A DNA stretch of 64,000 nucleotides. Origin: Pseudomonas mandelii (GTDB lineage Bacteria > Pseudomonadota > Gammaproteobacteria > Pseudomonadales > Pseudomonadaceae). Both the position numbers and the translations under genes were made by a program. The DNA lies in the NCBI RefSeq assembly GCF_900106065.1, contig NZ_LT629796.1, forward strand, positions 4,743,501 to 4,807,500, in the 5' to 3' direction. This document shows, piece by piece, positions 52,158 through 60,376 of this stretch (positions within the stretch are counted from its first letter, which is position 1; the number at the start of each line of letters is the position of its first letter). Below the pieces are notes generated by a model. The model saw nothing but the letters and a program-made list of their open reading frames with translations, did not search any database and had not been told where the DNA came from.

Positions 52158-52661
52158 ATGATTCCTCAAGTTCTCTCCAACATGAATGCCTTTGTCGACG
52201 GTGTGAGTTTCGCCGGCGACGTGCCGACCCTGTCGCTGCCCAAGCTGACGCAAAAGACCGACGACTATCAGGGCGGCGGCATGTCTGCCCCGATCGAAAT
52301 GGGCATGGGCCTGGAAAAGCTGGAAGCGGCGTTTACCACCAACGGCGTGCGCCGTGAATCGCTGAAGTACTTCGGGCTGGCCGATCAGACCGCTTGCACC
52401 ATCGTGTTCCGTGGCGCCTTCAAGGGCCTCAAGGGTGCGATCACCCCGGTGGTGGTCACCCTGCGCGGCGGTATCAAAGAGGTCGACATGGGCGACTGGA
52501 AGCCGGGCGACAAGGCGGAAATCAAGCATGCGATCAAGGGCATTTATTACAAGCTCGAAATCGACGGTCGCGTCATGTACGAGATCGACCCGCTCAACAT
52601 GATTCAGGTGGTCGACGGTGTCGATCAACTGGCGGCAGAACGCTCGGCCCTCGGCCTCTAA
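52158..52661 (+). CDS. Major tail tube protein (FII-like)
   Basis: A 167-aa P2 gpFII-type tube subunit: IPQVLSNMNAFVDGVSFAGD, LPKLTQKTDDYQGGGMSAPI, MGMGLEKLEAAFTTNGVRRE, KAEIKHAIKGIYYKLEIDGR. It forms the inner tube enclosed by the sheath encoded just upstream. Confidence 0.95.
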   Translation: MIPQVLSNMNAFVDGVSFAGDVPTLSLPKLTQKTDDYQGGGMSAPIEMGMGLEKLEAAFTTNGVRRESLKYFGLADQTACTIVFRGAFKGLKGAITPVVVTLRGGIKEVDMGDWKPGDKAEIKHAIKGIYYKLEIDGRVMYEIDPLNMIQVVDGVDQLAAERSALGL

Positions 52662-52674
52662 GGACTAAAAGAAC

Positions 52675-52995
52675 ATGACTCAAGTAACCCAAGACACCAG
52701 CGAGCCGACCTTGCCAAAGTGGCTGAAGCTGGCCGATGAGGGCGTGACCGTAACGCTCCGATACCCCACCCTGATCAGCGGCGTATTGACCGATTCGCTG
52801 ACCATGCGGGCGCCCAGTCTCAAGGATTGGCGCGCGTCCAAGATCGCCGGCAATGGCGACTATGAAAAGCAGGAGCTGTCGTTGTTCGGCAGCTTGACCG
52901 GGCTGTCTGAGGTCGAGCTGTTGACCCTGAAATTCAAGGACTACCAGCGCCTCTCGGCGGGCTATTTTCGCCTGGTCGAAGAAGACGACGTTTAA
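52675..52995 (+). CDS. Tail assembly protein E
   Basis: A 106-aa P2 gpE-type tail assembly chaperone (LKLADEGVTVTLRYPTLISG, TMRAPSLKDWRASKIAGNGD, FGSLTGLSEVELLTLKFKDY). In P2-like phages a second product, E+E', is made by frameshifting near the end of this gene. An E'-like frame is present here and is listed separately. Confidence 0.88.
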   Translation: MTQVTQDTSEPTLPKWLKLADEGVTVTLRYPTLISGVLTDSLTMRAPSLKDWRASKIAGNGDYEKQELSLFGSLTGLSEVELLTLKFKDYQRLSAGYFRLVEEDDV

Positions 52996-53107
52996 CGCCG
53001 TCACGCTTAGGGACACGGCTCAACGCTTGGCCAAAGAGACAGGGTTCTCGGCGGCCGAGATTGAGGGCCTGCCCTTCGATCAGATGCTGTGGTGGCTCGC
53101 GGATTGA
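52931..53107 (+). CDS. E'-like frameshift extension of the tail assembly gene
   Basis: In the +1 (or -2) frame relative to E, the reading frame is open from 52931 to the stop at 53105-53107. It encodes a gpE'-like tail: RDTAQRLAKETGFSAAEIEG then LPFDQMLWWLAD. It has no ATG and no ribosome-binding site of its own, so it is best explained as a frameshift product fused to E. TTT-C at 52966-52969 is a possible +1 slip site. P2 itself uses a -1 shift. Confidence 0.6.
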   Translation, partial: NSRTTSASRRAIFAWSKKTTFNAVTLRDTAQRLAKETGFSAAEIEGLPFDQMLWWLAD

Positions 53108-53143
53108 GCCGCCTTTGAACTCCCCGACGTATAGGGCACGCAC

Positions 53144-55876
53144 ATGGCGAACAAACTCGCGCTCGGTCTGGTCATTGGCGGGGCGGTCAGCTCCACGGTG
53201 GGCTCGGCGTTCAAGGACGTCACCAGTCGCATCAAGCGCCTAGAGACGGAAGGCAAAAAAGCCCGGGTGCTGGAAAAGACCATTGGCGACACCATGCGCC
53301 TGCGCGACGAATGGCGCCGGGCGCACATGGCGGGCGAGAAAGGTGCCTCGGCGTTGCAAAAGCAACTCGAAAGCAACCTCAACAGCCTGAAGAAAGAAGG
53401 CGTGGAAGTGCGCAATCTGACCAAGGCCTATGCGGCCATGGGGCAGGCGGCGAACAAGGCCGAGCTGAAGGCCAAAGGTCACCAGCAACTCGACGAAGGC
53501 AAGCAGAAACTCAAAAGCAGTGTCGGCCAAGCGGTGGCCGCCACGGCGGCGATGGCGATTCCGACCAAGGTCAGCGCGGACTATGGCGCGATCATTCGGG
53601 ACATCGCGATCAAGTCGAACATTGCCAACAAGCCCGAAGAAGCGCAGCTGTCGAAAAAGATCGTCGACACGTCGCGGGACACGGGCATGGCGCGCAATCA
53701 GGTGGCCGAGGTGGTCAACGCCCTGGTGGGCGCCGGCATGGAGCTGGACAAGGCCCTGCAATACGCCCCGACAGCGGCCAAGTTCGCCGTGGGGCAGGGC
53801 TCGGACGGTGGCGAAACGGCGCGCATGATCAACGCCCTGGGACAAAACGCCAAGATCACCGACCCGGCCATGATGCAGAAGGCCCTGGAGGCGATCGCCT
53901 ACCAAGGGCAGGCGGGCAGTTTCGAAGCGGCCGACATGGCGCGTTGGTTCCCCGAGTTGCTGGCGGGGATGGGCAAGCTGGGCATCACCGGCATGGACTC
54001 GGTGTCGCAACTGGGCGCCATGCTTCAGGTGCAGATGAAGACCGCCGGCGGATCCGATGAGGCGGCCAACAACCTCAAAAACTGGATGGAAAAGATCGGC
54101 TCGGGTGACACGGTCGAGGCCTATAAAAAGGCCGGGATCGATTATCAGGCGTCGATAAATACCGGGCTGCAGAATGGTAAATCCACTCTGGAGTCCAGCT
54201 TTGAATTGGCGCAAAAGTACATTGCCGCGACCGATCCGAAGAAGGCCGCCGCCATGGCCGAGGCCACGGCCAAGATCAGCAAGGAGGCCGACCCGGAAAA
54301 AGCCAAGGCCATGATTGCGTCCCTGGAGCAAGCCTTGCGCACCGGCGATCTGTTCGCCGACATGCAGGTCAAGGGCGCGCTGACGGCGTTCATGCAGAAC
54401 AAGGAGCTGTACGCGAGTCTGAAAAAGGATTCGGCCAACGCCACCGGGATCTTGGACAAAAACCTGGAGGAGCGTCGGCAATCGTCGGCGCAGAAGTGGT
54501 CGGAAATGGCCCAAGGCGCGGACGACGCCATGCGCGCGATCGGCGACGCGTTTCGCCCGGTCACGGATGCCGTGGCGGACGGGCTGACCTACGTCACCCA
54601 AGGGTTGAGCAAGCTGTCGGATGAATCGCCCAAGCTGGTGACCGGGATCGGCGCGGCCGTGGCGGCGGTGATCGCCTTTCAGAGCGCGATGAGTACCTTC
54701 AAGATCGCCAAAGGCTTGCTCAACATCGGCCGCGGCTCGCTGATGGGCAATCCGAACATCCCGCAAAAAGTCATTGTGGTGGGCGGTGGTGGCGGTGGTC
54801 TGGATGCTGGCGATTTGGACGACGACGGCAAACGCGACAAGAAGGGCAGGAAGGGCGGCCGGGTCGGTAAAGGCGGCAAGTTGGCCAGTGCCGCCTCGAC
54901 CGCCGCAAACACGGCCAAGGCGGCCAGCACGGTCGGCGCTGCCGGTTCTGTCGGGCGGGCGGTGAGTGGGGTCGGTCGAACCGTGGCCTCGGGGGTCAAG
55001 GGGCCGGCCATCTTTGCGGTCGTTGAGGCCGGTTTGAAAGCCAAGGACACCTACGACAACGCGGTGACGCAGGACGAAAAAGCCGAAGGCTACGGCGCGG
55101 CAGTGGGCGGGCTGGCGGGTACGCTGACCGGGGCGGCCGCTGGTGCGGCGCTCGGCACGATGGTCCTGCCGGTGATCGGCACCTTTGTCGGCGGTTTGAT
55201 TGGCGGCTATCTCGGCAGTCAGGGCGGTGACGCCCTGGGCGGTGCGCTGGGTAAGGCCGCGTTTGGCACGCCCGACGAACTGAAGCGCCTGCCGGCCGCC
55301 GGTCCGCTGATGATGGCCAATGCCGGCAAGGATATCCCGCCGGTGCTGGGCGGGATTGCCCAATCGTTCGCGCCGTCGACCACCGGGCCGCTGATGCTGG
55401 CCAATCCCGGCGCTGGCCCGGGGGCGAGTGTCGCCGCGACGACGGCTGCTGCTCCGGCCCCGCCGCCGGTGTCGTATGACCCGCGCGACCTCGACTCGAA
55501 AGACGCCATGTTGATGCCGCACTTTGCCAACAAGGTGCGTTTCCCCGGTTCCGAGTTGCGTCGACCGAAAGTCATTCGTTCGGGCCTGGAAGATCCGGCG
55601 CCGCAACCGGGGGAGGCCGCCAAAGCCATGATGCTGCCGCCGGCCAGCGCCGATGCGGCGGCGGGGGCGTTGGTCAAGCCGATGGCGGCGAAAGCGGAGA
55701 CGCCCAAGGTTGAGTCAAACGTGGCGATTCAGGCGCCGTTTTCACTGACGGTCAACGGCGACGTGAAGGATGGCAATCAGCTTTTTGCGCAGATCAAGCC
55801 GCAGCTCGATCAGTACTATCGCGACATGGCCAAGCAGGTGGGGAGCGCACAGCTCTTTGACGCGCCGCACGTTTAA
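53144..55876 (+). CDS. Tail tape measure protein
   Basis: A 910-aa tape measure that sets tail length. The first 110 residues are coiled coil (DVTSRIKRLETEGKKARVLE onward). Residues about 140-330 are the conserved TP901/gpT-type core (DTSRDTGMARNQVAEVVNAL, GQAGSFEAADMARWFPELLA). A membrane-like Gly/Ala-rich stretch follows (GGLAGTLTGAAAGAALGTMV, residues about 650-690). The tail is Pro/Ala-rich. The longest gene of the tail module, as expected. Confidence 0.95.
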   Translation: MANKLALGLVIGGAVSSTVGSAFKDVTSRIKRLETEGKKARVLEKTIGDTMRLRDEWRRAHMAGEKGASALQKQLESNLNSLKKEGVEVRNLTKAYAAMGQAANKAELKAKGHQQLDEGKQKLKSSVGQAVAATAAMAIPTKVSADYGAIIRDIAIKSNIANKPEEAQLSKKIVDTSRDTGMARNQVAEVVNALVGAGMELDKALQYAPTAAKFAVGQGSDGGETARMINALGQNAKITDPAMMQKALEAIAYQGQAGSFEAADMARWFPELLAGMGKLGITGMDSVSQLGAMLQVQMKTAGGSDEAANNLKNWMEKIGSGDTVEAYKKAGIDYQASINTGLQNGKSTLESSFELAQKYIAATDPKKAAAMAEATAKISKEADPEKAKAMIASLEQALRTGDLFADMQVKGALTAFMQNKELYASLKKDSANATGILDKNLEERRQSSAQKWSEMAQGADDAMRAIGDAFRPVTDAVADGLTYVTQGLSKLSDESPKLVTGIGAAVAAVIAFQSAMSTFKIAKGLLNIGRGSLMGNPNIPQKVIVVGGGGGGLDAGDLDDDGKRDKKGRKGGRVGKGGKLASAASTAANTAKAASTVGAAGSVGRAVSGVGRTVASGVKGPAIFAVVEAGLKAKDTYDNAVTQDEKAEGYGAAVGGLAGTLTGAAAGAALGTMVLPVIGTFVGGLIGGYLGSQGGDALGGALGKAAFGTPDELKRLPAAGPLMMANAGKDIPPVLGGIAQSFAPSTTGPLMLANPGAGPGASVAATTAAAPAPPPVSYDPRDLDSKDAMLMPHFANKVRFPGSELRRPKVIRSGLEDPAPQPGEAAKAMMLPPASADAAAGALVKPMAAKAETPKVESNVAIQAPFSLTVNGDVKDGNQLFAQIKPQLDQYYRDMAKQVGSAQLFDAPHV

Positions 55877-55888
55877 TCGGGAGGGCAT

Positions 55889-56752
55889 ATGTCTGATCAA
55901 AACAAGACTTTTGCATTGCAGCAGTTACAGTCTGGAATGAAGTTTCTGGCCACGGCCGGGGAAACCGGCCGGCGCAGCCTGGACGGCATGTTGGGGCCGG
56001 TGAATGGCGCGATCGGGGAAATCACCGGCGCGGCGTCCGAGCTGGAGGGTTTGCCTTTTGTCGGTCCGGCGATCGGGGCAAAGCTTCAGCGCGTCATGCG
56101 CGGGGTGAATGCGGCTCAGGCCCAGGTCGGAAAAGTGGTGGCCATGTACGGCACGGCCACCCGGGCGCTGTCGCAGATTGACGAGCGGATGGGGGTGCTG
56201 AAGGAACAGGCGGGCAAGGCGGCGACGGCGATCAACAAGATCGCCGGCAAGGTCAGTCCGTCGCTGGCCAACATCGTGCCCACGGGGGCCTTTGCCACGG
56301 ATCAGACGCCGGCGCCGGAGGCGGTGAAACCGTTCCCGCACCTGCTGATCATCCAGCCGCAAGACCCCAAGGCGCCGCCGTATTTCTTCAACCTTGATAC
56401 GGCGGCCTTTGATGAGTTGCGCCGCTCGACCGAATTCCGCTGGGCCTCTCAGGAGCGCCTGTCGCGTCGGCCGGCGCAACAGGGTGTCGGCATCGGCGAC
56501 GAAAAGATCACGCTCAAGGGTGCGATCTTTCCCGGGTTCAAGGGCGGCCTGAAGCAGCTCGACACGCTGCGCGCGCTCGGCGCCCAGCTCAAGCCGCTGA
56601 CCCTGACCACGGGCTATGGCGACGCGCTCGGCACCTGGTGCCTGAAAAGCCTCGACGAAGAACAAAGCGCGCTGATGCAGGGCGGCATTCCGCGTAAACA
56701 AGGGTTCACTCTGGAGTTTGTGCGCTATGGCGACGACATGCAGAACGTCTGA
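55889..56752 (+). CDS. Tail protein U with N-terminal extension
   Basis: A 287-aa protein. The C-terminal 140 residues match the P2 gpU family (FDELRRSTEFRWASQERLSR, GIGDEKITLKGAIFPGFKGG, LKPLTLTTGYGDALGTWCLK). The first 140 residues form a helical, Ala/Gly-rich extension (GPVNGAIGEITGAASELEGL) absent from P2 gpU. The gene overlaps the start of the X gene. Confidence 0.9.
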   Translation: MSDQNKTFALQQLQSGMKFLATAGETGRRSLDGMLGPVNGAIGEITGAASELEGLPFVGPAIGAKLQRVMRGVNAAQAQVGKVVAMYGTATRALSQIDERMGVLKEQAGKAATAINKIAGKVSPSLANIVPTGAFATDQTPAPEAVKPFPHLLIIQPQDPKAPPYFFNLDTAAFDELRRSTEFRWASQERLSRRPAQQGVGIGDEKITLKGAIFPGFKGGLKQLDTLRALGAQLKPLTLTTGYGDALGTWCLKSLDEEQSALMQGGIPRKQGFTLEFVRYGDDMQNV

Positions 56753-56933
56753 CGGGGATCTGTTGGACACCATCTGTCATAACTTCTATGGCCACCTCAA
56801 CGGCAGCGTGGAGGCGGTCCTTGATGCCAATCAGGGGCTGGCCGATGAGCCCCAGCCGTACCGCGACGGCGTGGTGATCGTGCTGCCGGATCTGGCGGCG
56901 CCCGCCCAGGAACAAGTCACCTTGTGGGACTGA
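56730..56933 (+). CDS. Tail protein X (LysM-like)
   Basis: A 67-aa gpX-type protein with a LysM-like fold (DGDLLDTICHNFYGHLNGSV, EAVLDANQGLADEPQPYRDG, VVIVLPDL). It is translated from ATG 56730 inside the end of the U gene, with GGAG ten bases upstream. It probably connects tail hub components to peptidoglycan. Confidence 0.87.
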   Translation, partial: ATTCRTSDGDLLDTICHNFYGHLNGSVEAVLDANQGLADEPQPYRDGVVIVLPDLAAPAQEQVTLWD

Positions 56934-56966
56934 CGCCGTCCGGAGCGCTTGCCGGCGAATCCGTTC

Positions 56967-56978
56967 GTTACGCGTAAC
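56967..56978. repeat. GTTACGCGTAAC palindrome, copy 2
   Basis: Identical to 50907-50918; here extended to a 14-bp palindrome by flanking C and G. It lies between the X gene and the hairpin before gpD. Confidence 0.7.
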
Positions 56979-56997
56979 GCGCCACTCCCGCCCTGAG

Positions 56998-57020
56998 CCC
57001 GCCTTGTGCGGGATTTCTTT
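56998..57020 (+). terminator. Intra-operon hairpin 5
   Basis: CCCGC/GCGGG stem followed by ATTTCTTTT and TGGAAAA before the gpD start. Confidence 0.55.
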
Positions 57021-57032
57021 TGGAAAAAATCC

Positions 57033-58079
57033 ATGACTCCCATGTTTCGCATCGTGGCCGATGGCACCGACATCACCGGCCTGATCAACGATCGGCTGAT
57101 TCAGCTCAGCACCACCGACAAGCCGGGCATGGATTCGGACACCTTCGAACTGCGCATTGATGACCGTGACGGGCAGGTGACCTTGCCTCGGCGCGGCATC
57201 GGGATCGAGGTCTACCTGGGCTATGCCGAGACGGGGCTGGCCCGCTTGGGCCGCTACGTGGTCGACGAAGTCACGGTGGCCGGCCCGCCGGATACGATCG
57301 TGATCAAGGGCAAGGCCAGCGACATGCGCGGCAGTGGCAAGACCATCCGCAGCGGGAGTTGGGAGGGCGTGCCATTGTCGAAGATCGTCGGCGACATCGC
57401 CGCGCGTAACGGTTGGGCGCCGGGGTGTCCGGTGTCGACGAAGGTCGCCCGGGCGGACCAGCTCAATGAATCGGACTTCAATTTCATCACGCGCCTGGCT
57501 AAGCAATACGACTGCACGGCCAAGGTGGCGGACGGTAAGTTGTTGGTGATGCCGCGTCAGGGCGGGCAGACCGCCAACGGCAAGGCCTTCGGCGCGATCA
57601 CCCTGACGCGCCGCGACGTCAGTCGCTGGCAGTTCAATCTAGTGGATCGCAACACGCACAAGTCGGTTGGGGCCAAGCATCAGGACAAGAAAACCGGAAA
57701 GCTGGTGGTGGTGTCCCTGGACAATGACGACCTGCCGGCCGGGCTGCCGGCGGTGCATACCGATCGGCATATCTACCCCGACAAAACCGCCGCCGAATCC
57801 GCCGCCAAGGCGCGCTTGGCCGCGTTCAACCGATCGAGCGCCGGCGTGCGTTTTGAGATGGCCGGCCGCACGGACCTGTTTGCCGAACGCTCGATCATCG
57901 CCCAGGGCTTCAAGGTCGGCCTCGATGGCGAATACCTGGCCGACTCCGTCGAGCAGGTTTTTACCCAAGCCGGCTGGTCGACCACCGTCGAATGCAACGG
58001 CGGCAAGACGGGCAAGGCCAGCGCCAAGGGCAAGAAAAAGCAGAAGGAAACCAAGCCGCTCAAAGTCGTGACCCTGTAA
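57033..58079 (+). CDS. Late control D protein (tail hub)
   Basis: A 348-aa P2 gpD-family protein, the hub cap equivalent of gp27: FRIVADGTDITGLINDRLIQ, TDKPGMDSDTFELRIDD, VTLPRRGIGIEVYLGYAETG, NESDFNFITRLAKQYDCTAK, LPAVHTDRHIYPDKTAAESA. ATG 57033 is used; a longer frame would run into the upstream hairpin. Lys-rich C-terminal end. Confidence 0.93.
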   Translation: MTPMFRIVADGTDITGLINDRLIQLSTTDKPGMDSDTFELRIDDRDGQVTLPRRGIGIEVYLGYAETGLARLGRYVVDEVTVAGPPDTIVIKGKASDMRGSGKTIRSGSWEGVPLSKIVGDIAARNGWAPGCPVSTKVARADQLNESDFNFITRLAKQYDCTAKVADGKLLVMPRQGGQTANGKAFGAITLTRRDVSRWQFNLVDRNTHKSVGAKHQDKKTGKLVVVSLDNDDLPAGLPAVHTDRHIYPDKTAAESAAKARLAAFNRSSAGVRFEMAGRTDLFAERSIIAQGFKVGLDGEYLADSVEQVFTQAGWSTTVECNGGKTGKASAKGKKKQKETKPLKVVTL

Positions 58080-58101
58080 CCGCGCAATCGCGCATCCCAA
58101 T

Positions 58102-58121
58102 CCGCCGAGTGCGGTTTTTTT
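58102..58121 (+). terminator. Intra-operon hairpin 6
   Basis: CCGC/GCGG stem with TTTTTT tail, then CCTGGAG and the endolysin start. Confidence 0.6.
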
Positions 58122-58136
58122 ATGCCTGGAGTTTGT

Positions 58137-58700
58137 ATGGCTATCACCGAGCAACAGCTACAACGCATCATGCCGAACGCCCGCCGCCAAGCGGGCGTTT
58201 TTGTATCCGCCCTCAACGCCGCCATGGCGCACCGGCAAATCAATACGCCGAAGCGACAAGCGGCGTTTCTGGCCCAAGTGGGCCACGAGTCCGGCCAGCT
58301 GCAATACGTCCGTGAGCTGGGCGGTGAGCAGTACCTGAGTAAATACGACACCGGCAATCTGGCGGTGAAACTCGGCAACACGCCTGAAGCGGACGGCGAT
58401 GGCCTGCGTTATCGCGGTCGCGGTTTGATCCAGATCACCGGCCACAACAATTATTTGCGCTGCAGCTTGGCGTTGTTTGGCGATGAACGTCTGCTGCGCA
58501 CCCCTGAGCTGCTGGAGCTGCCGCAATGGGCTACCGAATCGGCTGCGTGGTTCTGGTGGGTTCGAGAGCTGAACGCTTTGGCCGATCGGGAGGAGTTCGA
58601 AGCGATCACCCGCAAAATCAACGGTGGCCTCAATGGTTTGGCCGATCGGCTGGAGTTGTGGGGACGGGCGAGGGCGGTGCTATGCGTCTCTTCGACCTGA
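58137..58700 (+). CDS. GH19-type endolysin
   Basis: A 187-aa muralytic enzyme of the chitinase/lysozyme GH19 class: FLAQVGHESGQLQYVRELGG with the catalytic Glu in HESG, then YRGRGLIQITGHNNYLRCSL and ITRKINGGLNGLADRLELWG. There is no signal peptide, so it depends on the holin. ATG 58137 has CTGGAG seven bases upstream. It overlaps the Rz gene. Confidence 0.93.
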   Translation: MAITEQQLQRIMPNARRQAGVFVSALNAAMAHRQINTPKRQAAFLAQVGHESGQLQYVRELGGEQYLSKYDTGNLAVKLGNTPEADGDGLRYRGRGLIQITGHNNYLRCSLALFGDERLLRTPELLELPQWATESAAWFWWVRELNALADREEFEAITRKINGGLNGLADRLELWGRARAVLCVSST

Positions 58701-59224
58701 TCCCTGTGCCGTATCGGCTGCTAGCCAACAGTCTATTGCTGACCGCGTTGGCCAGCGGATCGGCCGCGCTGGCGTGGCAGGTTCAGGATTGGCGCTACGG
58801 ACAGCGACTGGCGGAGCAAGCTCGCCTGCAGACCGAGACGCTGAATCAGCTGGCCCAGCTCGCCGCGACGCAACAACAGGCCGAGCAAGACAAGCGCCTG
58901 GCGCTGGAACAACGGCTGTCAGCCAGTGAACAAACCCACTACCGAGTCTTGAGCGATGCCCAACGTGATCAAGGTCGCCTGCGCGACCGCCTTGCCACTG
59001 CTGATTTGCGCCTGTCAGTCCTACTCGATGCAACCGTTGCCGCCGGCAACGACTCAGTGTCAGCCACCACCGCCACCAGCGGCGTGGTTCATGGCCCCTC
59101 AAGAGCCCACCTTGACCCAGCGCATGCTCAACGAATTATCGGCATCACCGATGCCGGCGACCAAGGATTGATCGCCCTGGCGGCCTGTCAGGCCTATGCC
59201 AAAGAAGTCTCAACACCGAAGTGA
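58682..59224 (+). CDS. i-spanin (Rz-like)
   Basis: A 180-aa inner-membrane spanin subunit. One N-terminal membrane helix (LLANSLLLTALASGSAALAW) precedes a long periplasmic coiled coil (QRLAEQARLQTETLNQLAQL onward). The C-terminal part (HAQRIIGITDAGDQGLIALA) is the usual Rz end. It overlaps the endolysin gene and contains the Rz1 gene in another frame. Confidence 0.88.
   Translation: MRLFDLIPVPYRLLANSLLLTALASGSAALAWQVQDWRYGQRLAEQARLQTETLNQLAQLAATQQQAEQDKRLALEQRLSASEQTHYRVLSDAQRDQGRLRDRLATADLRLSVLLDATVAAGNDSVSATTATSGVVHGPSRAHLDPAHAQRIIGITDAGDQGLIALAACQAYAKEVSTPK
58956..59171 (+). CDS. o-spanin lipoprotein (Rz1-like), nested in Rz
   Basis: A 71-aa outer-membrane lipoprotein encoded in a different frame wholly inside Rz. 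It has a signal peptide with lipobox ICAC (modified Cys 20) and a Pro-rich segment (QPPPPPAAWF), both classic Rz1 traits. With Rz it fuses inner and outer membranes in the final step of lysis. Confidence 0.87.
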   Translation: MPNVIKVACATALPLLICACQSYSMQPLPPATTQCQPPPPPAAWFMAPQEPTLTQRMLNELSASPMPATKD

Positions 59225-59341
59225 AAAAGAGCGGCCGGGGTGGATGCGTCAACATCCAACCCGACCGCCGTCCCTGCAGATGGTCCCTGCAAGTCCAGCC
59301 AAGGCTCTTACTCCGTGCACGAAGCGCGGCGAGCCTAGCAC

Positions 59342-59357
59342 CTGTTTATCCATACAG
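59342..59357. promoter_or_regulatory. LexA-box-like site upstream of the methylase gene
   Basis: CTGTTTATCCATACAG matches CTGT-N8-ACAG exactly at both ends. It lies 18 bp before the start of the DNA adenine methylase gene and suggests SOS control. Confidence 0.7.
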
Positions 59358-59374
59358 TAAAGGTCTTGCTCTCT

Positions 59375-60169
59375 ATGTCTACCCCCATCATCCCTTGGAT
59401 GGGCGGCAAACGCCGCCTGGCCGATCGCCTCATCCCGCTGTTTCCGCCTCACGATTGCTACGTCGAAGTCTTTGCCGGTGGCGCTGCGCTGTACTTCATG
59501 CGCCCTCAGGCCGCGCCGGTTGAAGTCCTCAACGATATCAACGGCGACTTGGTGACGCTGTACCGCGTCGTGCAGAACCACTTGGAAGAATTCGTGCGCC
59601 AGTTCAAATGGGCGCTCAGTTCACGCCAGGTGTTTGAGTGGCAGAAGATGACCCGTCCCGAAACCCTCACCGACATCCAGCGCGCCGCACGCTTCTTCTA
59701 TCTGCAGCACCATGCCTTCGCTGGCAAGGTCACCGGGCAGACGTTCGGTACCGCCACCACCGGCCCTGCCATCAACCTGCTGCGCATCGAGGAAAACCTG
59801 TCGGCCGCTTGGCAGCGTCTGTCCGGCACCTACGTCGAAAATCTCCCATGGCTTGAATGCGCAGAACGTTACGACCGTGCGCATACCTTCCACTACATGG
59901 ACCCGCCTTACTGGCAGACCGCCGGCTACGGGGTGGACTTTCCGTTCGAAAATTATGAGCGCATGGCCGACTTCATGCGCCGTTGTAAAGGCAAGGTGAT
60001 GGTGAGCATCAATGACCATCCGGACATCCGTCGCGTATTTGAGGGCTTCCATTTCGAGACGCTGGACATCCGTTACTGCAACACCAACCAACGGCAGGGG
60101 AAAGCCGAGGTCAGTGGCGAGCTGGTCATCATGAACTGGACGCCCGCTGAATTGGGAGGGCTGTTTTAG
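59375..60169 (+). CDS. D12-class DNA adenine methylase
   Basis: Orphan N6-adenine methyltransferase of the Dam/D12 family, 264 aa. The SAM-binding start is PIIPWMGGKRRLADRLIPLF (residues about 4-23), followed by CYVEVFAGGAALYF. The catalytic motif DPPY is at 176-179 and the final fold element is YCNTNQRQGKAEVSGELVIM. No partner restriction gene is adjacent. It may mark phage DNA against host restriction. It follows a strong LexA-like box and lies after the lysis genes. The start (ATG 59375) has only a weak ribosome-binding site. Confidence 0.9.
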   Translation: MSTPIIPWMGGKRRLADRLIPLFPPHDCYVEVFAGGAALYFMRPQAAPVEVLNDINGDLVTLYRVVQNHLEEFVRQFKWALSSRQVFEWQKMTRPETLTDIQRAARFFYLQHHAFAGKVTGQTFGTATTGPAINLLRIEENLSAAWQRLSGTYVENLPWLECAERYDRAHTFHYMDPPYWQTAGYGVDFPFENYERMADFMRRCKGKVMVSINDHPDIRRVFEGFHFETLDIRYCNTNQRQGKAEVSGELVIMNWTPAELGGLF

Positions 60170-60275
60170 GCGAACGTGTGGATAGCTGATCGGTGTAACG
60201 GCGTGATGGCATCCAGCCAGTCTTGTTGGGTGTCGGCCTCAACTTCATTCTTCGGCTTTTTCGAAGTGATCGCTC

Positions 60276-60365
60276 ATGGATAAGCACCTGTTAGGACTAT
60301 CAATTCTGATGACACTCGTCTGGACTTCAGTGGTCTTACTGGTGATGCATGGGATGTCCCATTAG
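60276..60365 (+). CDS. Possible 29-aa single-span membrane peptide
   Basis: A short frame MDKHLLGLSILMTLVWTSVV continuing LLVMHGMSH, almost entirely one hydrophobic helix. It has no strong ribosome-binding site but lies just ahead of the 76-aa gene. Small phage membrane peptides of this kind are often missed. Confidence 0.35.
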   Translation: MDKHLLGLSILMTLVWTSVVLLVMHGMSH

Positions 60366-60376
60366 AGGATCGCGTT

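Noticed and set aside
53240..55606. Very long reverse-strand open frame (788 codons) opposite the tape measure gene
   Set aside because: It is a shadow of a GC-rich codon pattern: His/Arg/Leu-rich, no domain, no ribosome-binding site, and wholly opposite a convincing gene.
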